NCBI GenBank assembly: GCA_000621985.1
Contig: JHWW01000001.1
Location: 248,001 to 312,000 of the forward strand
Direction of reading: 5' to 3'
Source of the DNA: Lachnospiraceae bacterium V9D3004
GTDB taxonomy: Bacteria > Bacillota > Clostridia > Lachnospirales > Lachnospiraceae
DNA: 64,000 bases
Below the pieces are notes generated by a model, which had not been told where the DNA came from, ran no database searches, and saw only the letters and a list, made by a program, of their open reading frames with translations. Position numbers and translations under genes: made by a program. The stretch's first letter is position 1, and every line of letters starts with the position of its first letter. Positions 9,401 to 19,076 of this stretch are shown here, piece by piece.

Positions 9401-10600
9401 ATGAAATATGCAGTAGTTCTCGGAGATGGAATGGCTGATGAACCGATTGAGGCTTTCGGTGGTCTGACACCGCTTGAATATGCGGATACGCCTACACTTG
9501 ACGCTCTTGCCATACATTCTGAGATTGGAATGGCTGCCACGATCCCGAAAGGAATGACTCCGGGCAGCGATACGGCGAATCTTGCGGTACTCGGATATAA
9601 TCCGAGATTGTATTACACCGGAAGATCACCGCTTGAAGCACTTAGTATCGGTGTGGATCTGGATGAAGATGATATTGCGATAAGATGTAATATTGTGACC
9701 GTATCGGATGATGATAAGCCATATGAGGAAAAGACGATAATCGATCACAGCTCGGGTGAGATCACCACGGCGGAAGCAGCCGAACTGATCGGTGCGCTTA
9801 AGAATGAATTCGAAGACGATATATACAAGTTCTATGTGGGAACAAGTTACAGGCATCTTACGATATGGAAAGGCGGAAGGGTAGTTGAATTAACGCCTCC
9901 TCATGATGTGCTTGGGAGAGTTATCGGACAGTATCTTCCGGAGAATGACAAGCTCCGCGAATTCATGAAGCGTTCATATGATATACTGAATAACCATCCG
10001 GTTAACCTAAGAAGAGCCGAGAGAGGACTTAACAAAGCCAATTCCATGTGGTTCTGGGGTGCCGGAACAAAACCGGCCCTTGATTCATTTGAAGGAAAAT
10101 ACGGCAAAAAAGGTGCAATGATATCCGCAGTCGATCTTCTTAAAGGGATCGGTGTGGGAACCGGAATGACCAACATAATAGTTCCCGGGGCTGACGGTAC
10201 GCTTGAGACCAATTATGAGGGCAAGGCCGACGCGGCAGTCAAAGCGCTTCTTGAAGACGGTTTTGATTATGTATATGTTCATCTTGAAGCTCCGGATGAG
10301 ATGGGGCATCAGGGTAATGTGGAGAATAAAGTAAAAGCGATCGAATATCTTGACAGCAGGGTGCTTAAGAGGATATATGAGAAGCTTGAGGCTTCGGGTG
10401 AGGATTATAAGATACTTGTAATGCCTGATCATCCGACGCCGGTGAGGGTGCGTACACATACACCCGATCCGATTCCGTACATGATATACGACAGTACCGT
10501 TCATATTGACAAAGATCACAGATATTGTGAGAAGGATGCAAAAGCAAGCGGTAATAAGTTTGAAAACGGTTACGAGCTGATGGGATATTTTTTATCTTAA
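9401..10600 (+). CDS. ApgM-family (archaeal-type phosphoglycerate mutase-like) enzyme, probable homoserine kinase
   Basis: 399 residues of the alkaline-phosphatase superfamily. MKYAVVLGDGMADEP at the start, GMTPGSDTANLAVLGYNP with the metal/phospho-Ser site (Ser in PGSDTAN), and VMPDHPTPVRVRTHTPDPIP near the end carry the expected metal ligands. The family is usually labelled cofactor-independent phosphoglycerate mutase. Here it sits between hom and lysC with short gaps (36 and 40 bases), and no thrB or thrC is visible. Family members in some bacteria have been proposed, from genetics, to be homoserine kinases. On context I infer homoserine O-phosphorylation for threonine synthesis; a glycolytic role is the alternative. 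Confidence 0.8.
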   Translation: MKYAVVLGDGMADEPIEAFGGLTPLEYADTPTLDALAIHSEIGMAATIPKGMTPGSDTANLAVLGYNPRLYYTGRSPLEALSIGVDLDEDDIAIRCNIVTVSDDDKPYEEKTIIDHSSGEITTAEAAELIGALKNEFEDDIYKFYVGTSYRHLTIWKGGRVVELTPPHDVLGRVIGQYLPENDKLREFMKRSYDILNNHPVNLRRAERGLNKANSMWFWGAGTKPALDSFEGKYGKKGAMISAVDLLKGIGVGTGMTNIIVPGADGTLETNYEGKADAAVKALLEDGFDYVYVHLEAPDEMGHQGNVENKVKAIEYLDSRVLKRIYEKLEASGEDYKILVMPDHPTPVRVRTHTPDPIPYMIYDSTVHIDKDHRYCEKDAKASGNKFENGYELMGYFLS

Positions 10601-10640
10601 TATATAGATGCATGAACAGTTAATATATGAGGAGGAAGTT

Positions 10641-11852
10641 ATGCTTGTAGTTAAGAAGTTCGGCGGAACATCTGTCGCCGACAAAGACAGAATTTACAAC
10701 GTTGCCAGACGCTGTGTAGAAGAATATAAGAAGGGCAATCAGGTTGTGGTAGTATTGTCCGCAATGGGAAAACAGACAGATGTGCTCATTGATCTGGCAA
10801 GGGAGATATCTCCGAATCCGTCCAAAAGGGAGATGGATATGCTTCTCACAACCGGAGAACAGACATCGGTTGCACTTGCTGCGATGGCGATCACGGAGCT
10901 TGGTGTTCCGGCAGTATCACTCAATGCATTTCAGGCGGCCATGCGTACAACATCGGTTTACGGTAATGCCAGATTGAAGAGGATCGATACAGAGAGGATC
11001 AAGTACGAACTGTCCAATAATAAGATAGTTCTTGTTACAGGCTTCCAGGGAATCAATCAGTATAATGATTATACGACTCTTGGAAGAGGCGGTTCCGATA
11101 CAACGGCAGTTGCGCTTGCTGCAGCACTTCATGCGGATGCATGTGAGATATATACAGACGTTGACGGCGTATATACTGCAGATCCGAGATATGTTAAGAA
11201 TGCACGCAAGATGGATGAGATCACTTATGATGAGATGTTAGAGCTTGCCAGTTTCGGAGCGGGAGTACTTCACAACCGTTCTGTTGAGATGGCTAAAAAA
11301 TACGGCGTACAGCTTGTAGTACGTTCAAGCCTGAATGATCATGAAGGCACAATTGTTAAGGAGGATGTTAAAATGGAAAAAATGCTTGTAAGCGGTGTCG
11401 CTTGTGATAAAAACGTTACCCAGATCGCGTTGCTGGGACTTAAGGATAAGCCGGGTGTTGCATTTAAGTTGTTCCATCACCTTGCAAACCATAACGTTAA
11501 TGTTGATATGATCCTTCAGTCGGTCGGAAGAGACGGCACCAAGGACATAAGCTTTACCGTAACAGAGGATATGACTGATACAGCGATCGAGACTATTGAG
11601 AGACACAGAGGCAAGAGCCTTGAGTATGAAGAGCTTGAGGTAACAAGAGATGTTGCCAAGATATCGATCGTCGGTGCCGGAATGATGAGTAACGCCGGTG
11701 TTGCAGCAAAGATGTTCGAGGCAATATATGATGCCAATATCAATATCATGCAGATATCTACTTCCGAGATAAGAGTAACAGTACTTATCGATGAGAAATA
11801 TTCCGAGCGTGCTCTTGTATCGGTTCACGACGCATTCGGACTTGCAGAGTGA
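10641..11852 (+). CDS. lysC: Aspartate kinase
   Basis: 403 residues from ATG 10641, which has a perfect AGGAGG eight bases upstream; an in-frame ATG at 10608 has no such site. The enzyme phosphorylates aspartate, the first step to lysine, threonine and methionine. KKFGGTSVAD at the N-terminus and GRGGSDTTAVALAAAL in the kinase domain are the family signatures. Two ACT domains follow (from about residue 260, GVACDKNVTQIALLGL; and from about 340, ISIVGAGMMSNAGVAAKMFEA), so it should be feedback-inhibited. An RBS-like GGAGG near 11360 in front of an internal ATG (11373) might make a separate beta subunit, as in Bacillus LysC; this is only a possibility. Confidence 0.95.
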   Translation: MLVVKKFGGTSVADKDRIYNVARRCVEEYKKGNQVVVVLSAMGKQTDVLIDLAREISPNPSKREMDMLLTTGEQTSVALAAMAITELGVPAVSLNAFQAAMRTTSVYGNARLKRIDTERIKYELSNNKIVLVTGFQGINQYNDYTTLGRGGSDTTAVALAAALHADACEIYTDVDGVYTADPRYVKNARKMDEITYDEMLELASFGAGVLHNRSVEMAKKYGVQLVVRSSLNDHEGTIVKEDVKMEKMLVSGVACDKNVTQIALLGLKDKPGVAFKLFHHLANHNVNVDMILQSVGRDGTKDISFTVTEDMTDTAIETIERHRGKSLEYEELEVTRDVAKISIVGAGMMSNAGVAAKMFEAIYDANINIMQISTSEIRVTVLIDEKYSERALVSVHDAFGLAE

Positions 11853-11863
11853 AAGAGGCAGGT

Positions 11864-12775
11864 ATGGTATCGAATTCAACAATCATATCAATGTATATAA
11901 CCGTATTTTTATCGGTGGCTGCCCTGGTAGCTCCGTTTCTTGTGATATTCATTACTGATCATAAAAAAGAGTCGGGTCTGTGGAGTTCTCTTGGACTTGG
12001 AATTCTTGGTCAGTTTTGGTCACAGCATCTGTTGCTTATTCCGGTGATGTACATATTCACGCTGTTTGGATGGTTCATAACGATATATGAGGACAATTCA
12101 TATTATCTTCTGTATGCATTTATTACTTCGATAATATTATCACTTCTTACGGCACTCGGAAGGTTATGGAGTATATGGCTTACAAACAGACGAACACCGT
12201 CTTTATACAGGGCATTGTGCGCAGGCATAGGTTTTGGCGGTATCAAGGTGCTCAGTCTGGCTGTTTCGTACATAAGCTACATAGGCTACTGTAATGAGAT
12301 CAATTCATCGGGAATTGAAGCATTTAAAACGAATATTTCCAATGCGAAACCAAATCTCGAAGCCGAAAGCATTGATAATCTTGTGAAGCAATTGACGGAA
12401 GCTGATTTTTTCGGTGTATTCATGGAAGGATTCAATATGATATTTTTGATCGCGGTAGAGGCGGCTCTTGCGGTAGTCATATACGAAGGCCTCATCAGGA
12501 GAAAAATGTGGATCGCGACTTTAATAGCAGCAGGGATCAATCTTGTATATACCTATCTGGGAACAGTGATCGGAGCATTGTCATCGGACAGGCTCGGCAA
12601 TGTTCTTGATAAAGGAACGAGCAGCATTATATATGACGCATATATGCTTGCCTGCGGGCTTGTATCCATATGGGTTATAATGAAGGCGATAGGAAGATAT
12701 AAGATCGTGCTTGCCGAAGGACCATATGCTCATTATGCATATTTTGAAAAGGATGCAAAGAAGCAAAATAAATAA
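11864..12775 (+). CDS. YhfC-like polytopic membrane protein
   Basis: 303 residues with about seven membrane helices (for example VAALVAPFLVIFI, LLLIPVMYIFTLFGWF, FLIAVEAALAVVIYEGLI). The arrangement resembles the YhfC family, which has been grouped with glutamic-type intramembrane proteases. The segment where I expect the family's H and E residues reads GIGFGGIKVLSL, so catalytic residues may be missing. I chose ATG 11864 because GAGGCAGG precedes it; a GTG at 11849 overlapping the lysC stop is also open. It is the last gene of the operon, followed by a strong terminator. Function is unknown; the family call is moderate. Confidence 0.6.
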   Translation: MVSNSTIISMYITVFLSVAALVAPFLVIFITDHKKESGLWSSLGLGILGQFWSQHLLLIPVMYIFTLFGWFITIYEDNSYYLLYAFITSIILSLLTALGRLWSIWLTNRRTPSLYRALCAGIGFGGIKVLSLAVSYISYIGYCNEINSSGIEAFKTNISNAKPNLEAESIDNLVKQLTEADFFGVFMEGFNMIFLIAVEAALAVVIYEGLIRRKMWIATLIAAGINLVYTYLGTVIGALSSDRLGNVLDKGTSSIIYDAYMLACGLVSIWVIMKAIGRYKIVLAEGPYAHYAYFEKDAKKQNK

Positions 12776-12800
12776 ACAGGAATTTCAAACAAACCTTCAA

Positions 12801-12829
12801 CAGGGCTGACTGGATCAGCCCTGTTTTTT
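12801..12829 (+). terminator. Rho-independent terminator of the hom-lysC operon
   Basis: CAGGGCTGA (12801-12809), loop CTGGA, TCAGCCCTG (12815-12823), then six T. The T-tract is also the first six bases of the hairpin element that follows. Confidence 0.9.
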
Positions 12830-12920
12830 GTTTCATAGGAAATTGTGTTACATTTCCTATGAAACAAAAAACGCTCCGCTAAGGATGCGTACTCGCGCGC
12901 TAGGAAGATGTTTCCTTGCG
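12824..12920 (+). repeat. Dispersed hairpin element, copy 1
   Basis: Perfect 20-bp arms (12824-12843 and 12852-12871) around an 8-nt loop, then a conserved tail CGCTCCGCTAAGGATGCGTA and CTCGCGCGC to about 12900 and a short TAGGAAGATGTTTCCT hairpin. A second copy is at 26019-26112. The remainder of the 250-base gap to the next coding remnant is AT-rich, with no gene seen. Confidence 0.85.
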
Positions 12921-13025
12921 GTGGTCACGTTGACAGCATATAATACATATGATATAACTTTTATGGAACTTTTAAGAGTTTCTTAACCCTAATTTAATCT
13001 GATCAAAAAGCCGATAATAATATAT

Positions 13026-13756
13026 ATGATGAGATTGAACCGGGTTTCCAAGCTTTTACATTATAATTTTCTAAGGACGACAAAAAATTGGGCGAAAATT
13101 ACAGACAGCACAGAATTGATGAAAAAGAAATGGAAAAACTTCGCAGTAGTGCAAATGATGGAAATGCGGAGCCGGTTGAAAAAACAAGTATGGGAACGAT
13201 TATTTTTTTTGCGCAGCATGTGCGATAATTGCAGTTGTTTATTTTGTTTTTCTGCTTTTCGGAAAATATTTTTTATGGATGAAGACAGCGAATTCCTAAG
13301 CAGTTTGAATGTATTTTCGGGTGCAGAACAACCTAATCACCTTATTCGTGTCGCAAGCCTCATAATTATTACGCTGAGTGCCAGCTTTGTATCACGTTTA
13401 CTGATAGGCTTCATGGCAAAGAATAAAGGGATTACCAAGAAAGGTGTTCAGATGCTTCTTTTCATAGCAGGATGCTTAGAGGCTGACGAAGATAAATCAG
13501 AATCCTCCAAGAAGGAAAAAGAAAAGCAGTCGAAAAATGCCCGCGCGAAACATCAAAGGATGTTTCAGCAGGTGATGATCACACCGATCAAAATACCGAT
13601 GAAGAGACTTCGCCGGTCGCTTCGGACAGTTTTGAGTGGGATAGTGATCTTGATAATGCATATCTGATCCTAAAAGATGATTCCGGTAACGAGATTGAAA
13701 AGATCAAGGCAACCGTAACCAAAGATGAAGAACCGGCAGGATGCCGGTACGACTGA
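13026..13756 (+). pseudogene. Frameshifted membrane/surface protein remnant
   Basis: Coding-like sequence moves between frames at least three times. One frame gives an acidic segment (NYRQHRIDEKEMEKL...EPVEKTSMGTIIFF) ending in an A/T-rich T-run near 13200; the next gives a membrane helix (AIIAVVYFVFLLFGKYF); the third gives VFSGAEQPNHLIRVASLI with a second helix and a charged region; near 13545 the sense frame changes again (ETSKDVSAGDDHTDQNTDEE to a stop at 13756). The helix-rich part faintly resembles the start of a mechanosensitive channel, but I do not claim it. Either a decayed gene or several sequencing errors. It is not translated as one product as the sequence stands. Confidence 0.6.
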
Positions 13757-14195
13757 TATGGGTCTTAATGCAGATGATTTTGAGAATACAAACAACAACT
13801 TTGCCAATGTTACTTTCAAAGTAACCGATGGTTACATGACAGTCAACAAAGTGGATGCAGTTATTAAGACAGCTCCGGCGACAAAAGACAAGCTCATATA
13901 TAACGGATTGGAACAGGAGTTGATCGTTAAAGGTCAGGCAGAAGGCGGCACATTATTATATGCGATAGGATATAAACCGTATTACAGCGTAAAGAGTAAG
14001 ATAAAACTCGGCAACTTTAACGGCAAGGCAAATGTGAAGCTTGTAAAGAACAAGACCGGGGAGACATTTGAACTTAAAAATGTATCACCTTCGGACATTT
14101 CTTTCAAGGGTGTTCCAAAGGGCAAATATAAGATGACGATCACCTGGACGGACGACGCAAAGAATACGCTTACAACAACTTTTGAGATAAATTGA
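13725..14195 (+). pseudogene. MBG/YDG-like surface repeat fragment
   Basis: Open frame of 156 residues with no RBS or signal peptide; ATG 13725 lies inside the preceding remnant. The sequence MGLNADDFENTNNNFANVTF and the following VTDGYMTVNKVDAV then KLIYNGLEQELIVKG is the pattern of MBG/YDG-type extracellular repeats found in large clostridial surface proteins. The end (KGVPKGKYKMTITWTDDAKN) is also wall-protein-like. I read it as the C-terminal continuation of the broken gene just upstream. It ends 16 bases before the GH31 gene. Confidence 0.6.
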
Positions 14196-14211
14196 AAGGA
14201 AGGAACTGTTC

Positions 14212-16464
14212 ATGAAGTTTAATAACGGTTGCTGGTTAAAGAGAGAAGGTATAGAGAGCTTTTCGCCGGCAGAGATATATGAGAGCAGGATCATTGACAA
14301 AGACATATTGAGGATGTATGCTCCCTCAAATAAGATATACAACAGGGGATGTACACTTGGCGGTGTTACATTTACGATAACGTTAAGTGTACCCGCAGAG
14401 GGAGTGTACCTGATAAAAGTATCCCATTTTGAGGGTGAGAGAGTAAAGAAGCCTTCGTGCCTTGTGGAAGGAATTATTGATAAATGTCGTGCGTGCAGCA
14501 TTAACGAAGGGAATGGTTCAGACGGCACGTTGGTTCTATCATCCGGAAACTCCCGTCTTGAGATAACCAAAGACGCATGCTTTACATTTTACAGAAATGA
14601 TAAATATCTCACATGTATAAAATCTAAAGATATAATATATGTGAGAGAAGACGGCAGGGGTGACGCATACATAAAAACCGATGATGTCAATTACATCGGT
14701 GCGGCAACCAATATGTCCGTTGATGAGCATATATACGGGCTTGGTGAAAGGTTCGGTCCATTTGTAAAGAACGGTCAGACCGTCACGATGTGGAATGAGG
14801 ACGGCGGCACATCAACCGAACTGTCTTATAAGAATATTCCATTCTATATGTCCGACAGAGGATACGGTGTATTCGTTAACAATACCGGTAAAGTTGAATA
14901 TGAGGTTGGAAGCGAGCTCACAAGAAAATGCAGCTTCAGCGTTAAAGGTGAATCGATTGAATTCGCTGTTATATGCAGCAGTACTGATGGTAATAACAGG
15001 ATGAAGGAAGTGCTTGCAGGCTATACGGCACTGACAGGGAGGGTGCCGGTTCTTCCGAAATGGTCCTTTGGATTGTGGCTTTCCACATCATTTACAACCG
15101 ATTACAATGAGGAGACGGTTCTCTCATTCATAGACGGAATGAGAGACAGAGACATTCCTTTAAGTGTGTTCCACTTTGACTGTTTCTGGATGCGCGAGAT
15201 GTCCTGGTGCAATTTCCTGTGGGATGAAAAGTCATTCCCCGATCCCGAAGGAATGCTTAAAAAGATCCATTCGAGAGGAATACGTGTGTGCGTATGGATC
15301 AATCCGTATATTGCGCAGAATTCGGAGCTGTTTGAAGAAGGTTTATCAAATGGATATTTTATAAATAAAGAAAACGGAGACGTATGGCAGTGGGATATGT
15401 GGCAGTCGGGGATGGCAATAGTTGATTTTACCAATCCCGATGCAACTTCATGGTATCAGTCAAAACTTGAGAGACTGATGAATATGGGAGTCGACTGTTT
15501 TAAGACGGATTTCGGTGAGAGAATACCATGTGACGGCGTAAGATATTACGATGATTCTTTGCCGGAGCACATGCATAATTATTATTCATATCTGTATAAT
15601 AAGGCGGTATTCGATGTTGTCCGTAAAATAAAGGGCGAGAACGAAGCTCTGTTATTTGCAAGGAGCGCGTGTGCCGGAGGGCAGCAGTTCCCGGTTCACT
15701 GGGGCGGCGACTGTACATCGGATTACGAATCAATGGCAGAGAGTCTAAGAGGCGGACTGTCGCTTATGATGTCAGGTTTTTCATTCTGGAGTCATGATAT
15801 CGGAGGTTTTGAGGACACATCAACGGAAGATGTATATAAGAGATGGGTTGCTTTCGGATTGCTTTCAAGCCATTCAAGACTTCATGGAAGCTCATCGTAC
15901 AGGGTTCCGTGGAACTACGGGGATGAAGCTGTTGAGACAGTCAGAACATTTTCAAAGCTTAAGAACAGACTGATGCCTTATATATACACACAGGCCTGCA
16001 TTGCCCACAAGACCGGAATTCCGGTTATGAGAAGCATGGTCATGGAATTCCCCGATGACCCGGTATGCGCATATCTTGATAAGCAATATATGCTGGGAGA
16101 AAACCTCCTTGTTGCGCCGGTATTTAATGACAGGTCAGACGTTAGGGTATATCTGCCGGAAGGAAAGTGGACATATTTCTTTGAGGCCGGAGACACATGC
16201 CAAAAAGATTTAATTATTCACAAAAGTAAATGCTTCGAAGGCGGCAGATATGTCAGCTTCTACAACGTAAGCTATACCGAGATCCCGCTGTTTGTGAGAG
16301 AGAATTCCGTTATTCCTATCGGTACGACAGATGATACGCCGGAATATGATTATGCAGAAAATATCCGGCTCCACATATATCAGCCGGGTGATGACTTTTC
16401 GGGTCATTTTGAGATATATGATGAAACCGGAGAAGTTGTAAAAAGTATTGAAGTAAGAGTGTGA
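14212..16464 (+). CDS. GH31 alpha-xylosidase, YicI/XylS type
   Basis: 750 residues, no signal peptide, so cytoplasmic. It should release alpha-1,6-linked xylose from xyloglucan oligosaccharides; alpha-glucosidase is the alternative in GH31. The N-terminal beta-sandwich starts MKFNNGCWLKREGIE as in YicI relatives. The nucleophile Asp is in CFKTDFGERIP (about residue 433), a sequence typical of the alpha-xylosidase branch, and the acid/base Asp in HWGGDCTSDYESMAE (about 498). GFSFWSHDIGGF is also conserved. RBS AAGGAAGGA is close to ATG. It converges with the GH3 gene, seven bases away, which suits joint breakdown of xyloglucan or xylan fragments. Confidence 0.9.
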   Translation: MKFNNGCWLKREGIESFSPAEIYESRIIDKDILRMYAPSNKIYNRGCTLGGVTFTITLSVPAEGVYLIKVSHFEGERVKKPSCLVEGIIDKCRACSINEGNGSDGTLVLSSGNSRLEITKDACFTFYRNDKYLTCIKSKDIIYVREDGRGDAYIKTDDVNYIGAATNMSVDEHIYGLGERFGPFVKNGQTVTMWNEDGGTSTELSYKNIPFYMSDRGYGVFVNNTGKVEYEVGSELTRKCSFSVKGESIEFAVICSSTDGNNRMKEVLAGYTALTGRVPVLPKWSFGLWLSTSFTTDYNEETVLSFIDGMRDRDIPLSVFHFDCFWMREMSWCNFLWDEKSFPDPEGMLKKIHSRGIRVCVWINPYIAQNSELFEEGLSNGYFINKENGDVWQWDMWQSGMAIVDFTNPDATSWYQSKLERLMNMGVDCFKTDFGERIPCDGVRYYDDSLPEHMHNYYSYLYNKAVFDVVRKIKGENEALLFARSACAGGQQFPVHWGGDCTSDYESMAESLRGGLSLMMSGFSFWSHDIGGFEDTSTEDVYKRWVAFGLLSSHSRLHGSSSYRVPWNYGDEAVETVRTFSKLKNRLMPYIYTQACIAHKTGIPVMRSMVMEFPDDPVCAYLDKQYMLGENLLVAPVFNDRSDVRVYLPEGKWTYFFEAGDTCQKDLIIHKSKCFEGGRYVSFYNVSYTEIPLFVRENSVIPIGTTDDTPEYDYAENIRLHIYQPGDDFSGHFEIYDETGEVVKSIEVRV

Positions 16465-16471
16465 AGTATGA

Positions 16472-18877
16472 TCAGCCAAGCGAATCAATGAGCGAATCAA
16501 CAATATGATCCTCTGATAACTTGACCTCACATGATAACCTGATATCGGATACCGAACTTCCGATATTAATAATATATGAACCTTTAAGGGCTCTGTAGCA
16601 ATGCATGTCTTCATCAAAATATGCAAATGAAGACGGTGTTACGCAGAGCCTTACTTTACGTTCTTCATTTGGCTCAAGCTTAACCTTGGTGAATTTTTTC
16701 AGTTCTGTCACAGGACGTTCAATTTCCGAACCCACCGGAGATACGAACAGCATCGCAACTTCACTTCCTGCCATGTCTCCTGTATTCTTTACAGTGAATT
16801 CCAGTTCAAACTTATCAACACCTTTAAGTCCGTCTTCATTGTCAGATGATGCGTTACCGATGTCTTTCACATCGGGTACGTTGCCGATATCTTCTACGCC
16901 TTGTGTGGTGTCGGCTTCAGTCGACATCTTAAGATCCGAATATTCGAAAGTAGTATATGACAGACCGTGTCCGAATTCGAATAACGGCTTGATCCCTCTT
17001 GTTGTAAAATGTCTGTAGCCGACGAATATTCCCTCATCATAGCTGCAATGAGGATTGCCGTCCTCATCATAAGTTCCCGGATATAGTCCGATGGAGTGTG
17101 AAGAATAATCGCCTATATCCGTACCAAATGTGGAGGGCAGTTTTCCGGATGGATTCGTGTGACCGAATATGATCTCTGCAAGTGCAAGACCTCCGGTCAT
17201 TCCGTTCATGCTGCTCCAAAGTATCGCTTTGGCTCTGTCTGCAAATGATGACATATCGACAGCCGAACCTGACAGTATGTATATGACTGTGTTCGGATTG
17301 ACGTCTAACAGAGCATTTATGACAACATCCTGATTGTATGGAAGCTTGTAGGACGTTCTGTCAAAACCTTCGGTATCGTAAGCTCTGTTGAGTCCGCCGA
17401 CATATATGACCTCGTCGCATTCTGCGGCAAGCTTAACGGCCTCGTCAAGAAGTTCTTTTGCTTTTGGACCAAGTTTGGCCGCTCTTTGTGAAGATGAAGT
17501 ACACGTAGCTTCCGAAGCAATCGCAGTTCCCGTAGTACCGGAAGTGCCTGATGTGGCCTCAATTATATCCTGTGTATCCGCATCAAGACTTGTTGCCTGC
17601 CAGTTCACTTCACCGGCCGTATACTCGGCGTTATCGACATAATAACCATCACAATAGAGAACTTCGGTATCTCCGCCGGATATCATATTGATACCGAGAA
17701 GCGGTGTGATCTCATACAGAGGTTTTATCTCGGAACTTCCGCCACCCTGAGCAATCTTTCTTGTGGCAGCATCTCCGATAACGGCAATCTTTCGCTTTGA
17801 TGGAACAGGGTGGGGCACAATGTTTTCTGATGCGATGATCGAGTTGTGGGATGAATTTTTCCCTACCGTATTCAGCGGAAGCACATTGTCTTCATTTTTC
17901 AGAAGAACGATGCTCTCCCTTGCTGCCTCATGCAGAAGACTTTGATGTTGCGGACTATTATACATGCCCTGTTTTCTGCGAACCTCACCGATCTTAAGCT
18001 TATTCTGAAGCTCAAGGATCCTTCGCACGCGTTCGTTGATCAGCTCTTCGGGAACATTTCCCGCTTCAACTTCCTCCTCAAGTTTTTTAGCGAAAAAATA
18101 ATCATCAAAATCATAAGTGACGCCCATTTCTACGTCTACTCCGTGAAGCGCGCAATTGGTGGTGCTGTGAACCGAACCCCAGTCGGATAATATAACTCCG
18201 TCATAATTCCATTCATCTCTCAGAATATCAACAAGGAGCATCTTATTCTCGCTTGCAAATGAACCACGTACCTTGTTATAGGCACACATAATGGTATAGG
18301 ATCCGCCGAGTTTTACCGCTGCGTCGAATGCGGGAATATATATCTCATATAATGCTCTGTCGGATACATTCACATCGATGGACAGTCTCTCTTTTTCCTG
18401 ATTATTAAGCGCAAAATGCTTGACGCACGCCGCAACATCCTGTTCCTGTATTCCTCTGATCTCGAAAGAAGCCATAATTCCCGTAAGATAAGGATCTTCA
18501 CTCATATATTCGAAGTTACGTCCGCACAGAGGAGTTCGTTGAATATTGACTCCGGGACTTAAGATAATATCTTTTCCACGGCCTCTTGCCTCCCTGCCGA
18601 GAACAGCTCCCGCGTTGTAGGCTATATTTTTATTCCATGTGGAAGCTATTGCTGTACCGGATGGAAGCCAGGATACGTAACAGAGAGGTTCATTTGTCTT
18701 CATCCAGGCATCATCTTTGTGATCGAATCTTACGCCGCTCGTGCCGTCGGACATTACAAGCTCCGGAATATTGAGCCTGTCCACCGAACCGTTTTTGAAC
18801 AGAGCCTTTGCGTGGATCATGCCGATCTTTTCATGAAGAGTCATATTTTCAATGATTGAGGGAATATCTTTGTGCAT
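16472..18877 (-). CDS. GH3 beta-glucosidase/beta-xylosidase
   Basis: 801 residues from ATG 18877, which has AAGGAGA upstream; the open frame extends 31 codons further without a site. No signal peptide. GH3 N-terminal barrel with GREARGRGKDIILSPGVNI and RNFEYMSEDPYLTG, and the nucleophile Asp in GVILSDWGSVHS (about residue 231). A second alpha/beta domain follows with GLNRAYDTEGFDR and SGSAVDMSSFADRAKAI; the C-terminus is a fibronectin type III-like domain. A Ser/Thr/Ala-rich stretch at about 460-490 (SGTSGTTGTAIASEA) is an insertion. It probably hydrolyses cello- or xylo-oligosaccharides in the cytoplasm. Exact substrate is not readable. Confidence 0.9.
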   Translation of the reverse strand: MHKDIPSIIENMTLHEKIGMIHAKALFKNGSVDRLNIPELVMSDGTSGVRFDHKDDAWMKTNEPLCYVSWLPSGTAIASTWNKNIAYNAGAVLGREARGRGKDIILSPGVNIQRTPLCGRNFEYMSEDPYLTGIMASFEIRGIQEQDVAACVKHFALNNQEKERLSIDVNVSDRALYEIYIPAFDAAVKLGGSYTIMCAYNKVRGSFASENKMLLVDILRDEWNYDGVILSDWGSVHSTTNCALHGVDVEMGVTYDFDDYFFAKKLEEEVEAGNVPEELINERVRRILELQNKLKIGEVRRKQGMYNSPQHQSLLHEAARESIVLLKNEDNVLPLNTVGKNSSHNSIIASENIVPHPVPSKRKIAVIGDAATRKIAQGGGSSEIKPLYEITPLLGINMISGGDTEVLYCDGYYVDNAEYTAGEVNWQATSLDADTQDIIEATSGTSGTTGTAIASEATCTSSSQRAAKLGPKAKELLDEAVKLAAECDEVIYVGGLNRAYDTEGFDRTSYKLPYNQDVVINALLDVNPNTVIYILSGSAVDMSSFADRAKAILWSSMNGMTGGLALAEIIFGHTNPSGKLPSTFGTDIGDYSSHSIGLYPGTYDEDGNPHCSYDEGIFVGYRHFTTRGIKPLFEFGHGLSYTTFEYSDLKMSTEADTTQGVEDIGNVPDVKDIGNASSDNEDGLKGVDKFELEFTVKNTGDMAGSEVAMLFVSPVGSEIERPVTELKKFTKVKLEPNEERKVRLCVTPSSFAYFDEDMHCYRALKGSYIINIGSSVSDIRLSCEVKLSEDHIVDSLIDSLG

Positions 18878-19002
18878 TAATTGTCTCCTTATTATGGTTT
18901 TTGAATTTTCTTTATAGTAACATAAGATCATACATATTCCAATACGGAAAAGGCAGCATCTTCCGGACAATATGGAATATTATGGAAATATCGGATTGTG
19001 TG

Positions 19003-19030
19003 TTGAAAAATAAAAAAAATATGTTATAAT
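19003..19030 (+). promoter_or_regulatory. Sigma-A promoter for small acidic protein gene
   Basis: TTGAAA (19003-19008), 16-bp spacer, TATAAT (19025-19030), 46 bases before the start codon. Confidence 0.6.
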
Positions 19031-19076
19031 AATTATGAGATTATAAAACATATGTTGCAGAAACGGAGATGTAATT

